Part shown: piece by piece, positions 10,746-22,243 of the stretch | Numbering within the stretch: the first letter of the stretch is position 1 | Layout of the letters: each line of letters opens with the position of its first letter | Assembly (NCBI GenBank): GCA_024803745.1 | Contig: JANJXV010000002.1 | Span: 39,825,757-39,889,756, forward strand | Direction of reading: 5' to 3' | DNA: 64,000 nt | DNA from: Megascapheus bottae | Taxonomy: Eukaryota > Chordata > Mammalia > Rodentia > Geomyidae | Position numbers and translations under genes: made by a program | Notes under the pieces: model-generated | Database searches by the model: none | Seen by the model: only the letters and a program-made list of their open reading frames with translations | What the model was told of the DNA's origin: nothing

Positions 10746-10942
10746 TCACATTGCTATAACACTATCCAAAACAAAATTTCTGAAAACTATGTAGTTCTTT
10801 AACCATTAGTGTTAATACCAATGTCACTGAGAGTGGAGTTTACATAGATTGAATAGTATTAACTAAGAATAATGATAAGTTGCCAAAAGAAGATTGTCGT
10901 GTGATTCAAGAGTTATTAAAACAAAACAAAACAAAACAACCG

Positions 10943-11223
10943 ATGGCCAGCCCCAGATATGCATGTGCAGAGCAGATAACTTTTATTGGGGAGAGATTAG
11001 ATTAGATAGGGTAAGATGAGGATGAGGTGTGGTGCCTACAGATTTGGAGTGATCTCAGAGCCTGGGGGACCTCCCACTGGCCCAGTTGCCTGGGTTATAG
11101 GTACTGGTGGGGACTTGTAGAGTTACAGGTTCTGGGCCCAGGGACTTACATGGAATACAAAAAGGGGTCTACCTGTTGGAGAGAAAACAAGAGAGGAGCC
11201 ATTTTGCCCAGGCAGGCCTAACA
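10943..11223 (-). mobile_element. LTR-like segment, minus strand (tentative)
   Basis: The minus strand starts 'tgttaggcctgcctgggcaa', is GC-richer than its surroundings, and has AATAAA near 10979-10984 followed by about 40 bases. This fits an LTR-type element, but no TSD or matching second end is found. An (AAAAC)n lies at 10918-10938, which could instead be a tail. Family unknown. Confidence 0.4.
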
Positions 11224-11454
11224 AGTACAACTGCAATGTCAATAGTATAACATATGCTAACACCCGTAGGTCCCAGATTCAATAGTTCTAAAACAGGGAG
11301 TATTCATTAAGTATTCAATATATTAAGTATTAATTAAGTATTCATTACTAAATAATTTTATGGAAAAAGCCAGCTTCATTCTTTTGCATTGTACCAATTG
11401 CAATCAATTACGACCATGAATTGTTCTAGCAATTACAAAAATAAGGTATATATT
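11224..11454. repeat. AT-rich DNA with a degenerate 'attaagtattc' repeat
   Basis: About 11305-11348 holds three to four imperfect copies of 'attaagtatt'. Nothing else is recognised. Confidence 0.55.
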
Positions 11455-11545
11455 ATGGCTGGGCGATTGACTCAAGCAGTGGAATGCCTATTTAGTGAGC
11501 ATGATTCCTCATATTCAGATGTCTTTAAAACCAGACTGTAACCCT
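11455..11545 (+). mobile_element. Old tRNA/ID-like SINE monomer (dID-like)
   Basis: 'ggctgggcgattgactcaag' and 'cagtggaatgcc' give a degraded A-box region, and 'gatgtctttaaaacc' sits where the B box is expected. It resembles the right half of the older composite SINEs in the window. Weak but collinear. Confidence 0.4.
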
Positions 11546-11547
11546 GC

Positions 11548-11640
11548 TCAAAAAGATATGTACTCATTCCCTTACTTGCATAACTGCAATCCCTTCGTCT
11601 GTCACCTTTACAAGAGAATTTAAATTAAAAAAATACAATG
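11548..11640 (+). mobile_element. Old L1 3' end (about 90 bp)
   Basis: 'atgtactcattcccttactt', 'gcataactgcaatccctt' and 'gtctgtcacctttacaagag' lead into an A-rich tail. It is the same older tail variant as near 1060 and 3960. Confidence 0.6.
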
Positions 11641-12055
11641 GAGAGTTTACTTCTTACCAACTCATAAGCAGATCCAGGGGAAAGGAAATGCCTGCCGTTT
11701 TGTAACATATGCAATTGTGTTATGTTTGAAGCTCTCATAAACACATCACTAAGTGAAAAGACAAAGTATCCTCTGCAGATAACATCTCAAGGTACAGGTA
11801 TAGAAAGGGGAAACAATGCAGTTTGGTCTGCTGGGCCCTCTCCTCTCTATCCAGTATCCCACCACTTCCTTGTGGCTGAAACACACTGTTCTTACTTGCT
11901 AATGGGTCTTTCTTTCTCATTTATAAATACTTCAAATTCTGTCCTATCTTGAAAGAAGGAAATTTTTGTTCATCATTTCCAACCATCTCCACTTTATAGT
12001 GTATTTTGAGAATATACTCTGAAGTAAAAAGACTGAAAAGAAGTACTTTTTAGGC
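11641..12055. other. Unassigned DNA
   Basis: Overlapping open frames on both strands (11722-11952 and 11735-11920) lack recognisable domains. I see no gene. Confidence 0.4.
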
Positions 12056-12170
12056 AAATATAGGAGAAGACACCTGTAATCCCAGCACTCAGAATGCTAA
12101 GGCAAGTCATTAGAAAGTTAGAAAGGCTAGCCTGGGATACACAGTGAGACCCGGTTTCAAAACATATATG
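12056..12170 (+). mobile_element. B1 SINE monomer
   Basis: 'cctgtaatcccagcactcag', 'aggctagcctgggatacaca' and 'gtgagacccggtttcaaaa' are classic B1 (7SL-derived) blocks in order. No Geo half follows, so it is a monomeric B1. Confidence 0.85.
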
Positions 12171-12529
12171 GATTTATAGTTCCCAAATGTTCATACTGCC
12201 TTAAGATCTCTAGGTTCTATCTTATTTAAACAAAACATAGTCTTCCCCCAAATCATGCATTCTGAAAACTCTGGAGAAGAGAAAGTACATACAACTGTGA
12301 AGCACCACATCTGTTTGGGGTCAGGAGAAGACAAAAAAGCAGGAAAGAAGAAGGAGCAAGCTGAAGGCTGGCCCTTTGCCTGTCTCCTATCATTTCCTTG
12401 ATCAGGACTTTATTTTGACACCATCCTATGTTAGACAGGAATAATTGGAATGTAGCACATTTAGAGGAGAACTCCAAAGAGTATGGTAAGGCAAAAATCA
12501 TAGTTCAACAGAATGAACACCAGGAAATA
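12171..12529. other. Unassigned DNA
   Basis: An 82-codon minus-strand frame at 12253-12501 shows no domain or homology I recognise. Confidence 0.4.
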
Positions 12530-12775
12530 GGTACGAGAAAGGGTTAGAGTGGGGTCAGGGGATGGGGGAGGGTGAGGTAGACCAATGAAGAGAAGAAAGT
12601 GGGGATAAAGTTTAAAAATCAACATATAGCCAATAAAAAGTAAAGGAAGAGATGGTTTAGGAAAGATGGGAAGATTGTTGAAAGGGTGACATTGACATAT
12701 TTACACATAAACTGCTTTGTTGAACAGTAACTCTTATGTACAACTACTTAAAGATAATAAAAAGAAAAAAAGCAA
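12530..12775 (+). repeat. Unnamed retroposon 3' end, shared with 53800-53940
   Basis: A purine-rich region ('ggggatgggggagggtgagg') is followed by 'gttgaaagggtgacattgac', 'cataaactgctttgttgaac' and 'caactacttaaagataataa', then an A-rich tail. The same order recurs at 53800-53940. The layout is L1 3'UTR-like, but the terminal block differs from the other L1 tails here. Confidence 0.55.
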
Positions 12776-12905
12776 TGACATAAAAGAAAACTAGGTTACT
12801 GGAGATGCCAGTCCAATTTATTGAACAGCATTTTTTGTTCTTGTGATTCATTTTTATTTAAGCCCATCCTTGACCCACTGAGAGTTTAAATTCTAAGCAT
12901 CTCTT

Positions 12906-13103
12906 GGGTCCGGAGTTTGGCTTAATGGTAAGAGTGCTTGCCTGGCATGCACAAAGACTTGGGTTCGATTCCTCACTGCCTCATACATAGAAAAAGCCAA
13001 AAGTGGTGCTGTGTGACTCAAGTGGTAGAGCTCTAGTTCGAGCCAAAGGACAGTGCTCAGGCCCTGAGTTCAAGCCCCAGGACTGGCCAAAACATAATAA
13101 TAA
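12906..13103 (+). mobile_element. IDL-Geo SINE
   Basis: A box 'tggcttaatgg' and B box 'ggttcgattcc' lie in the left half. The Geo half starts at 'gccaaaagtggtgctg' and ends 'caagccccaggactggc'. A perfect 14 bp TSD 'tctaagcatctctt' lies at 12892-12905 and 13104-13117. The tail is short and ends in (ATA)n. Confidence 0.95.
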
Positions 13104-13117
13104 TCTAAGCATCTCTT

Positions 13118-14710
13118 AAGCTATCCAAACTCATCATTGCCAAGTATTTACTACCAAAAGGAAAACAACACAATTCAGATTCTTATCATACTTATTGATA
13201 CAAATTATTATGTGATAAAATTTTCTTAGAACATAAGTGATATTTCCACATATTTTCATATTCCGTTATTATTCATGAATATTCTGGGTTTACTATCTCA
13301 CAAATACGATTTTTGTATTTCAGTATATAATGGTATGCTTCATTTTCAGGTACAGGAAACATTTCTATCTTTCGCGTTTTGTTATTTTTCTACCAAATGA
13401 TTAGAAAACCAAAGTATAAGTTTTCTGGCTGTCTGAGGCAATCCTATTCTGTCATCTTTTTTCTGTGCCTGCTGACTCAATGTCATGGAATAACTGTGTT
13501 GCTTTCTGCTTTCCCTGACAGTCCAAAGAAAGAGTAATGCATACAAATCATTTTACTGTTTAAAAGTTTTGAATAAAACATGCTAACCTTGTCATACTAA
13601 GTGACAGACAGAAATGTCACCATTGTTTGCCAGGGACAAATAATCCATACACTTCATGCATAATTCATCTGATCTTTAAGAATGTTTAACAATATTGAAT
13701 TTAGATAAATTTTGATGTTATGATGCATCCAACTTCCTTTATCAATTTACACGTGTGCTTCAATTTAAGTCTTCATTTGTATTATTCCATTTTTATATTA
13801 ACTATGACAGATCTAAAGAAGATTCTTATTTCCAGAAAATTTTTACCAGTTCATTGTCCATATAACTGCTGTTTTTCTGTGTTGCTCTGTAAGATCTTAA
13901 CTAAGAAACCTTCAAGACCCCAGCGTTCTTACATCTTCCACAGACACCTCTCTCACAAGCACACTCACCTTTTGGACACAGTTACTTTGCTTACCCAACA
14001 GAGACTGAAGAACTCACAGATTTGATTTCAATCTTTTCTAAGACAATTGTCTGGATAAGCTAACCAATGAAAGGTCTAAAAATGGGCAGATCTTTTGGTA
14101 AAATTGGACAGAGAATTCTGTACAGGCTGCAAAGTAAGTGGGAGACGTGATTCTCCCACCAAAGTATGTTCTTTCTGTAGAGCAGCTGATGTGGAGTCCA
14201 TTTCATTGAGCTTTGATCTGAAAAGGCTTCTAGGAATAGTCATACAAAATAAATATCTCAAGAAGAGGAAACTATGTGGTAGATGGCGCCCCTAATGCAG
14301 AAAATAATGTACTTTAGAAACATTTCAGACATAATTTTCTGAACTTAGAAATCATCTGAACACTTAAATGTTCACACAAATTGAGATCTAGGAGAGATTA
14401 TTTCACTTCAATTAAAATCTTCTGAGAAAATAAAATTTTCCATGATTCAGAGGGTAAGAATTGTGGGCAACACTCTTATCCCCAAAGGAGACAGGAACTA
14501 GAGACAATATGTACATACGATGTATTGCACTTCACAAATTAACAATTCATGCTTTGAAACTAGTCCTTCATCTCTTAAAATATTGTTTTGGATGCATAGT
14601 GCCTATGGCAGTCTGGTTGTCTGAATTATACCTTGGTGTGTATATGAGCACATAAGAACATTTCATTTTACATTATTTTTTCTTTTATGGTACATTGGAA
14701 AAAGAACAGC
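13118..14710. other. Unassigned DNA
   Basis: No repeat family recognised over 1.6 kb. The frames at 13720-14025, 14076-14261 (minus), 14095-14295 and 14461-14655 are short, overlapping and domain-free. An unannotated host regulatory element cannot be excluded from sequence alone. Confidence 0.45.
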
Positions 14711-14728
14711 ATTTTTCACTAGTTTTTT

Positions 14729-15010
14729 CATATATTTTTATTGTAATTAATAGAAGGGTTATATGATATTTGCCAGATAGATGGTGCATTAATTCCCATA
14801 CATTGATACCCTTTCACATGTCTTGGTCCCCATTTCCTTCCCCTCCCACCCCTCATCTTGTTTTCCCCCATTCCCTATCCAATTTCAAATAACCCAATGC
14901 AAATATATCTGATATATAAGGTAACAAAGTGAGTAACAATATGAGATAACCAAGGGACAGCAAAAGAGATGAGAGATAACATAGTACCTTAAGAACAACA
15001 ATCATTCATT
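14729..15010 (-). mobile_element. L1 3'UTR, antisense, 282 bp insertion (young subfamily)
   Basis: The plus strand reads 'tatttttattgtaattaata', 'gatggtgcattaattcccat', a C-rich tract near 14835-14875, and 'acaaagtgagtaacaatatg'. The TSD 'atttttcact(a/t)gttttt' lies at 14711-14727 and 15011-15027. 5' truncation fell inside the 3'UTR. Confidence 0.93.
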
Positions 15011-15027
15011 ATTTTTCACTTGTTTTT

Positions 15028-16270
15028 AACTATCTTTCTATGTGGCTCGTTGACAGAGTAGGAAAAAATTATATGAGAAATTCATTAAATCTTCAAACAT
15101 GAAAAAGCCAGTAAGATAGAGCTGTGTAAATGAGCCTATGGGAAATTATTTAAATTTACATATTGGTCTTAGGAAAGAGCTTCATTGTGAAAACTGTCTA
15201 ATGTATTCTTAGGGGACTTTGTAGAATTTTTTTTTACAATAACTTACTTAGAAAAAGGGTGTATATTTTTTAACTGCTAAGGTTATTTCTAACCGTAATT
15301 TTTATGTTCTGGTTGCACATTCACGCTAAGCAACTGATCTTTCATGGAGTTTATGATACTCACTAAAAATATTAACAAGCCACAATTTGGCAATGTGAAG
15401 GGTTTTATTTTTCCAGATTGGTTTAAATTCTACATGAGGTAGGAAATCACATCCATTGAAATAAAAAAATAAAAACCTCAAGAAAGGGAACAGGAAGTTG
15501 GAGAGAAAAGATGAGAGGGGGACTATGATCAAAGTACATTATATACATGCATGAAAATATCATAGTCACACCTATTACTATGTTCCATTAAGATTCACCA
15601 GAAAATAAAACATCAGGAAGAAAGAAACTCAAGTTTCTGTGGCCTTAAAAGAGTTAATATCAGCCCTTAAAAATTAATTTATACCAACTATCCCTAACAT
15701 ATTTTCACATTTCAGTCGGAGTATACATATGTCCATAGATTACCATTATTTTCCAACAGTTCTAATTTCATTGTGGAACATTTACCAGATGGAAAGGGGC
15801 CATTTTATGGGTTTTTGGCAGATAGAGTAAAGTTGGCTCTGCTAAATAAAAATCTCATATTTGAGGAGCCTGTGAAATTGGCAATAATTGACTTTTGAAC
15901 ACAAAGAGAATTTAAAAACTGTTTTTATTTGCAGCAGGATAAGAGATTCCTTTGAAAAGATTTTTGCTAATACTGTAGACATTTCTTTTCTTTTAAAGCT
16001 GGACTATCAGCTAGCATTTATTAAGATGCAATATGTACTAGTCCTTAATATAATCATTACAAAAAATTATTTTATATATAGTATTTTGTGACTGCTTAAA
16101 GTCTGAAACTATAATTCATTTTCTTTTAAGCTTCTACTTTGTTAATAACATTTTAAGGAAATAAACATGAGATATTTGCTAAAATTAGTTATTCCTAATT
16201 AATAACTTCTGCCTTTCTTTAGAAAAGACTGTATTATTAAGATTGGTATATTGACATCATGGGATTTTAT
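15028..16270. other. Unassigned AT-rich DNA
   Basis: No repeat or gene is recognised. Frames at 15326-15532 (minus) and 15888-16091 look like chance. Confidence 0.4.
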
Positions 16271-16275
16271 ACCAC

Positions 16276-16545
16276 TATATATATATATATTTTTTTTTTT
16301 TTCTTTTGTAGGTAATTTGACTTGAAGTCAGAGTTTGGGTGCAGTCCCTGAGCAATTTTGCTCAAGGCTATCACTCTATACCACTCTGGGTCACAGTGTC
16401 ATCTCTGGTTTTCTGGTTGCTAATTGGAAGTAAGAGTGTCACAAACTTTCCTGCCAGGACTGCCTTTGAACCGTGATCCTCAGATCTCAACCTCCTGAGT
16501 AGCTAGGATTACAAGCATGAACCATCAGCGCTTGGCTATTTTCTA
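16276..16545 (-). mobile_element. B1-Geo SINE, antisense, with (TA)n and poly(T) at its tail side
   Basis: (TA)n and poly(T) at 16276-16301 mark the tail. Geo follows ('cagtccctgagcaattttgc'), then the linker 'aattggaagtaagagtgtca', then B1 ('atctcaacctcctgagtagc', 'aggattacaagcatgaacca'). It is moderately diverged. Confidence 0.87.
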
Positions 16546-16947
16546 CTTATTTCTACAAACTACTGTTTATAGTATTACAGGATTTTGTCCAGTAAGAGCT
16601 AGCTGGTGACTAAAACATAAAAAACAAAATAAAAAAGAAAGAAAATGTTTACCTTGGGAAGGTATATTTAAGCCAATGGTCCAGTAGAAATTCAGATAGC
16701 TTTGAGCATGTCTTTGTAGCAATTACTTCATGTAATCAACAAAGGAGAATGAAGAAAAATGCATTAATGCTGTTGCTTTGACAACTATTAACAAACTTGG
16801 TATTTTTCAGGAAATCAGAGAATCAGGAAGATATAAGGTTGATACCAGATGTCTCATAGCATAGTGCCATTTTATCACTGAAATAAAAATAATTTTGAAA
16901 AGATTATTCCTTTCATTTGAAGCAATACTTTCAACTAACCAAGTTCT
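16546..16947. other. Unassigned DNA
   Basis: Nothing recognised. Confidence 0.4.
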
Positions 16948-17140
16948 ACAGGTCTGAGATCTGAGGAATGCAGTTTGAAGCCAATCTGAGAGGAAAAAAT
17001 CAGTAAGACGCTTATCTCCAATTAACTACCAAAAAAAAAAAAGCCAGAAGTGGAGCTGTTGCTCAAGTGATAGAATACTAGCTTTGAGGAAGAAAAGGTC
17101 AGGGATAGTTCTCAAGTTCTTAGATCAAGCCCCAGAATTG

Positions 17141-17141
<1 letters not shown>
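16948..17141 (+). mobile_element. B1-Geo SINE (5' part of B1 missing) with (CA)n tail
   Basis: It starts within B1 at 'ctgagatctgaggaatgcag'. The linker 'cttatctccaattaactacc', an internal A run and Geo ('gccagaagtggagctgttgc', 'gatcaagccccagaattg') follow. The element runs directly into a (CA)n microsatellite. Confidence 0.85.

Positions 17142-17191
<50 letters not shown>
17142..17191. repeat. (CA)n microsatellite at a SINE 3' end
   Basis: About 25 CA units begin right after the Geo terminus 'ccccagaattgt', which suggests growth from the SINE tail. Confidence 0.97.
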
Positions 17192-17192
<1 letters not shown>

Positions 17193-17714
17193 GCACTAGC
17201 ACATTTAGAGCATGCTTTTTGTTTACTATGACTAAAATATAGTTTTCATGTACCTAAGTATTATATATCAGATTAGTATTTTATTATTTTAAACTTATCA
17301 TTGTTGATGGCTTTTCCAGAAGCTGAATGAAATCACTTCACTAATATAGTCCAGAAAATGAAGCTTATTAATCAAGAAATACTGAGTATACAGGAGGCAC
17401 CCTTGGTTCTCTTGTTAAAATCCACTTTGGAAACACAAAGTGGTAACTGCATCTTGTGTTTTTCAGCAGTGGATAATGTTCAGACAATGTTTTTCAGCGT
17501 ATGCTAATGTGAACTTCTGTTTTTTTTTCTGATGAGAATTCTTAAGGAGGGTAAAAAAAAGAAACCATTAAAGTTGATAAAGAAATACTAAGGAAAAGAA
17601 GGAAGATGGAAGCTACACTTGTAACCACAGAAGGATGTGAAAAGACATCAACTTCAAATGTATGCATGCAATGATGTGTATCATGAACCAGTAGTGTGGA
17701 GGCTCAGCTTATCC
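17192..17714. other. Unassigned DNA
   Basis: Nothing recognised apart from short T and A runs. Confidence 0.4.
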
Positions 17715-18010
17715 ATAGGTAGCAGCTTTTGCTCATACCTGTATTTCTAGCTATTCAAGAGGTTAAAATGTGAAAATCACAGCTCAAAGCCAACTCAGAT
17801 AGGGAAATCTGTGAGATTCCTATCTCCAATGAACCACCAAAAACCTGGCAACGGAACTCTAATTTAAGTGGAGTGCCAGACTTTAATTATAAAAAGGAAA
17901 AGGAAAGGGACAGCATCCTTTCCCTGTACTAGAAAGTGGATAGTGTACAAGCCCCAGTACTGGCACATGTGCATACCCACACACACACACATGCCCACGC
18001 ACACACACTT
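17715..18010 (+). mobile_element. B1-Geo SINE (diverged) with CA-rich tail
   Basis: The B1 half ('gctcatacctgtatttctag', 'ctcaaagccaactcagatag') and linker ('gagattcctatctccaatga') are followed by a degraded Geo ending 'acaagccccagtactggcac'. A degenerate CA-rich tail extends to about 18008. A 71-codon frame over it is not a gene. Confidence 0.75.
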
Positions 18011-18191
18011 CATATTTTTTAAAACTGCTCCTGCAATATCACCAACTTCTCAGTCTATCACCGTGGAACTACCATCACTCTAACAAAAACACCTACAATC
18101 TGAAGAAAAAAGACTGAGCGTGAAAATTGCAAATCAATATGCCTAGAGCTGTGATAAATAATGCAAACCAGAGATAGAAAAAAGGAAATGT

Positions 18192-18295
18192 GAAAGGGTA
18201 TCAATGTATGTGAATTAATGCACCTTCTATCTGGCAAATATCATGTAACCCTTTTACTAATTACAATAAAAAAATAAAAAAATAAATAAATAAAA
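18192..18295 (+). mobile_element. Very short L1 3' end (104 bp insertion)
   Basis: Contains 'gaaagggtatcaatgtatgt' through 'ttacaataaaa' of the young L1 3'UTR and an (AAAT)n-like tail. A perfect 16 bp TSD 'agaaaaaaggaaatgt' lies at 18176-18191 and 18296-18311. Confidence 0.94.
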
Positions 18296-18311
18296 AGAAA
18301 AAAGGAAATGT

Positions 18312-20747
18312 ATGTATGATAAGCGTGGAGGTATAAACCTACACTAAATAAGTTTATTTTTGCATATAGCACTTTCTGAAAAGACAAAAGCTATCCTGCC
18401 AAATAGGTACTTATTCTCTGGATGTGTGCCAAGCAGTTCTCTGTATATAAGATTTTTGCCTTAGACTGGTAAATGATATTACAACACTTATTTTTGCTTC
18501 CCGTTATCTTAGAGCTCTTTCATGGGAATAAAGGAGTTAAAAATCCTAGTATGATTCATTAGTCATTAAATTCTGTCACACTTCCTCATAGCTATATGAT
18601 TATTGCTCCAACCTTCTCTAACAGTTTAGAATCCAGTACTAAGTACCCTGTATTAAGTACCCTGTTTAAGTATAAAGCAACTTCTTAGCATCTAAATGCC
18701 AGCTATGGCTGCCATCCCCTTAATGTTTTCTTTGGTCTAGAGACTACAGTCCTTGAAGTTCATCATTTCCTTTGAGGGGAAAAATATCAAAGCATTAAAT
18801 AACAGAAAGATATAAATGGGAAGCTCTGGGGATGAAATCAGACCTAGAGCCCTAAGCTTCATTTCAGGACTTGTAAAAATGATTTCATTTTTGTGGCATC
18901 CAAATCAGAAAGAGTTCCTTTTCAATAAGACTACTGCTTAAATCATAGGGAATCGGGTCTATGTGTTCTCTGGCAGATATTGTGAATTCTGCTGGTTCAG
19001 TACTTTTCATAATCCCACCCAGGAACCAACCACACCTATCGCACCTATCCACTTCATCCCTGATTCTGAGAGCTCAAACTTCACGTGAGTCCATGTTATT
19101 ATGATAAGCACACACAGAAAAAGGGACACTGAAAATCCCATTGTGCATTTAGGAAAGAAAATAATACTCAAGTAATAGAAAACAGAATGCTAAACTGATA
19201 CGCATACATAACCATATCAGTCTCATGGTAGTGTCACAGGAATTGAGTGGAGTAACACTTATAATTTGCTTTCAAATGTCCTATTTTTTTAATTTCATAA
19301 TAATATTCTTCAAGAAATTTACAGGGAAGGTGTTATTACACTCCCCACATCTATCTCATATAAGAGCCATTTTGTTTTCCTCTAAATTGAACCTGTATAC
19401 AGAATACCACTTTAATATATATAACTATCTATATGTAAAGTTATAGTTAAATATTGATTTAGAGCTTTAGAATTCACTGTTGAACATTTTACTTTTCAAT
19501 GAAACTTTGATGACACAGGGGGCACTTTAGGGAATTGTTTTTATTGGTAGTGCCCACCCAAAATGTTCTTTCTTTCTAACCCCATTTGATGGTGTTAAGA
19601 AGATATTTGACTTCTTACTTTCAATGTGAGGCCAATGTGCTATCAAAATATTAAAGCTGATCCTCATGGTCTGGGACTTGGAGAAAGAACAACCATCCTC
19701 TATTAGCTGGAATTTTCTCTTTGTTTTTTTTTGCTGATAGGCAATATTTAATCTAATTAATTTTTAATTTTCTAATTTCTTAAAGGGCAAATTTTAAAAC
19801 TGGATTTTCTCTCCTACAATACTGAAAATGCAAAAATGTCAGGATCATCAATCAAATAACTATAACTATAGAAGGATACAACTGTTGGTATAACTAAAGT
19901 ACTTCTGGCTCAGTTATTCATGCTTAAGCACCAGTGTTGAATACTTGGACCAAGGATTTAAGGGCAACCACACTTTTAGGCAATTTTGATTAATTATTAA
20001 TTATTTTTCTGCTTCTGCTTACTTGATACCATGGCCACCACAGTGTTATACACAAAACAAAATGAAAGACGAAATATACCTGATCAAAGCTACAAACTAG
20101 CCATACCTGTCAACATTCTATTGGAAGGAAAAGAATATTCTGCACAAAGAGCAACCAGGCATTTCACACTGTAACACTGAGCAGTTTCTCCTCAGAAACA
20201 CAAGAGATAAACTCATAAATGCAAAGTATATGAATCACATGATACATATGCCAAATAAAAAACAAGGGAAATTCCACAAACATTCCATCCCATCATGCAA
20301 TCTGCCAACACTTCAGGACTAAGAACAAACAATACAACAGAAACAAGCCAAGAGAGTGGTTTCATTAAAAATAGTCAGTACACCCAGATATCCTATTCTC
20401 CGATACTCTTGAAACAAGTTTGGATCGACTTGAAAATACGTTGAAAAATAATAGTAAGACTTACCTTCAATCAGATGCACTCTTTCAGTAAGAGATCCCT
20501 GCCCATGCAGTCCTTCTCTGCAGATACATCTACAGCCCGTTTATAGGATGACTGAAAACACAGATGTCTCCAATTCTAGAGTAAGCTAATCACATTTCCT
20601 TAACTATAAATTGAACATTGCTTTTGGTTTTCTATTGTGACACTCAAGAGTAGCCATTTAGAGTGAGGGGGAAATCACTGAAATACATTCCTTAATGTCG
20701 ATGCCAAGGTTTAAAACAAATGATTTTCATCAAAATGTTCCCATTTT
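18312..20747. other. Longest unassigned stretch (2.4 kb)
   Basis: No repeat family or gene is recognised on either strand. The frame at 19225-19446 is AT-driven. The part at 20400-20620 is less AT-biased and contains no SINE or L1 blocks. This is the best place in the left half of the window to look for ancestral unique sequence. Confidence 0.45.
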
Positions 20748-21234
20748 TTTAATTGTAATGTATAGAGGGGTAACAGTTACATTTTCCAGATAGAAAGTGC
20801 ATTACTTCACACACATTGATACCCCTTCTCATGTTTATGTCCCCATTCCCTCCCCCTACCCCTCACAATCATCTTGTTTCCCCCCTTCCCTTTCCTATTT
20901 CAAATAAACAAGTGAACGAATATACAATAATATACAATATATCAGGCAACAAAGTCAGATGCTGTAACAATATGATATTAACCAAAGGGCAACAAAAGAG
21001 AAGAGAAATGAGATAGTATATTAAGAAAAACAATCACTCAAGAGAAAGCTCTTGTTTCCATATCCTGGTGTTCCCTAATTTAGCCTCATCCTCTCTGGCC
21101 TTATGTATCTATGTTTTGGGCTATTGTAGTCCTCTCCTGAGAAAGTCTTAGGTTTGTACTAATTATTACAAATGAGGGAAACCATTGAGCCTTTGTTCTT
21201 TTGGGTTTGGTTTACTTCACTTAATATGATTTTT
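20748..21234 (-). mobile_element. Older L1, antisense: 3'UTR part (rest at 24426-24462)
   Basis: The plus strand reads 'taattgtaatgtatagaggg', 'agaaagtgcattacttcaca', a C-rich tract near 20835-20890, then 'gggaaaccattgagccttt' and 'tacttcacttaatatgattt'. This L1 body resumes at about 24426-24462 with 'ccaagtctttccatttccc'. The gap between is a younger L1 inserted into it. Confidence 0.8.
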
Positions 21235-22053
21235 AATTTTTTTTATTTCAATGTACAGAGGGTGCATTACTTTTCACATATTGATATCCCTTCTCATATT
21301 TTTGTCCCCATTTACCTTTCCCCTTCCCTTCATTTTCCCCTCCTATTTCAAATGAACAGGCAAACATTTACAATATACCAGGTGGGATACAGTAACAATA
21401 TGAGATTAACCAAAGGGCAACAGAAGAGAAGAGAGAAAAACATAATACATGAAGAGTAACAGTTACTTCCATGTCCTGGAGGTCCATTAATTTGGCCTTA
21501 TCCTATATGGCCTTATGTATCTCTGTTTTCAGCTATTATAATCCTCTGCTAGGAGAATTTTGGACATTATTACAGATGAGGGAAGCAATTGCGCCTATGT
21601 TCCTTTGGATTTGGCTTACTTCACTTAATATGATTTTTTCCCAAGACTTTCCATTTCCTCATAAATGGTGCTGTCTTTCTTCCTGATGGCGGCATAGACT
21701 TCCATTGTGTATAAATACCACATCTTGTTGATCCACTCATCAACCGAGGGGATCAACTGAGGAGTTCCATATCTTTGCTATGGTAGTGTTGCAGTAAATG
21801 TGCTAGTGGATTTAGTGTGTCCTTGTTTCTGGACCAATGGATAGATGCCCAGTAGTGGAATTGCTGGGTCATAAGGGAGCTCTATGTTTAGTCTTTTGAG
21901 GAACTGCCATACTGCCTTCCACAGTGGTTGAACGAGTTTACACTCCCATCTGGCCACATCCCGTGCAGCATCTGTTGTTACTAAATTTCTTGATCATGGC
22001 CATTCTAACTGGAGTGAGGTGGAATATTAGGTTCGTTTTGATTTGCATTTTTT

Positions 22054-22243
22054 TTTGCCAGTCCTGGGCTTGAGCTCAGGGCTTGAACACTGTCCTTGGA
22101 CTTTCTCAAGGCTTAGCACTCTACCACTTGAGCCTCAGCACCACTTCCAGCTTTTTTCTATGTATGTGGTACCGAGGAATCAAACCCGAGTCTTCATGCA
22201 TACTAGGCAAGCACTCTACCACTAGGCCAAACTCCTGGCTCCA
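22054..22243 (-). mobile_element. IDL-Geo SINE, antisense, inside L1 ORF2
   Basis: Geo ('gccagtcctgggcttgagct') is followed by the ID-like half ('gtaccgaggaatcaaacccg', 'ctaggccaaactcctggctc'). A perfect 15 bp TSD 'tgatttgcatttttt' lies at 22039-22053 and 22244-22258, duplicating L1 ORF2 sequence. Confidence 0.95.

Noticed and set aside
13720..14295. Several moderately long frames on both strands, considered as an exon or processed pseudogene
   Set aside because: No recognisable protein, no poly(A) or TSD, and frames overlap on both strands.
20440..20475. 'gtaagacttacc' resembling a snRNA or splice-site-like palindrome
   Set aside because: Too short, with no snRNA body around it.
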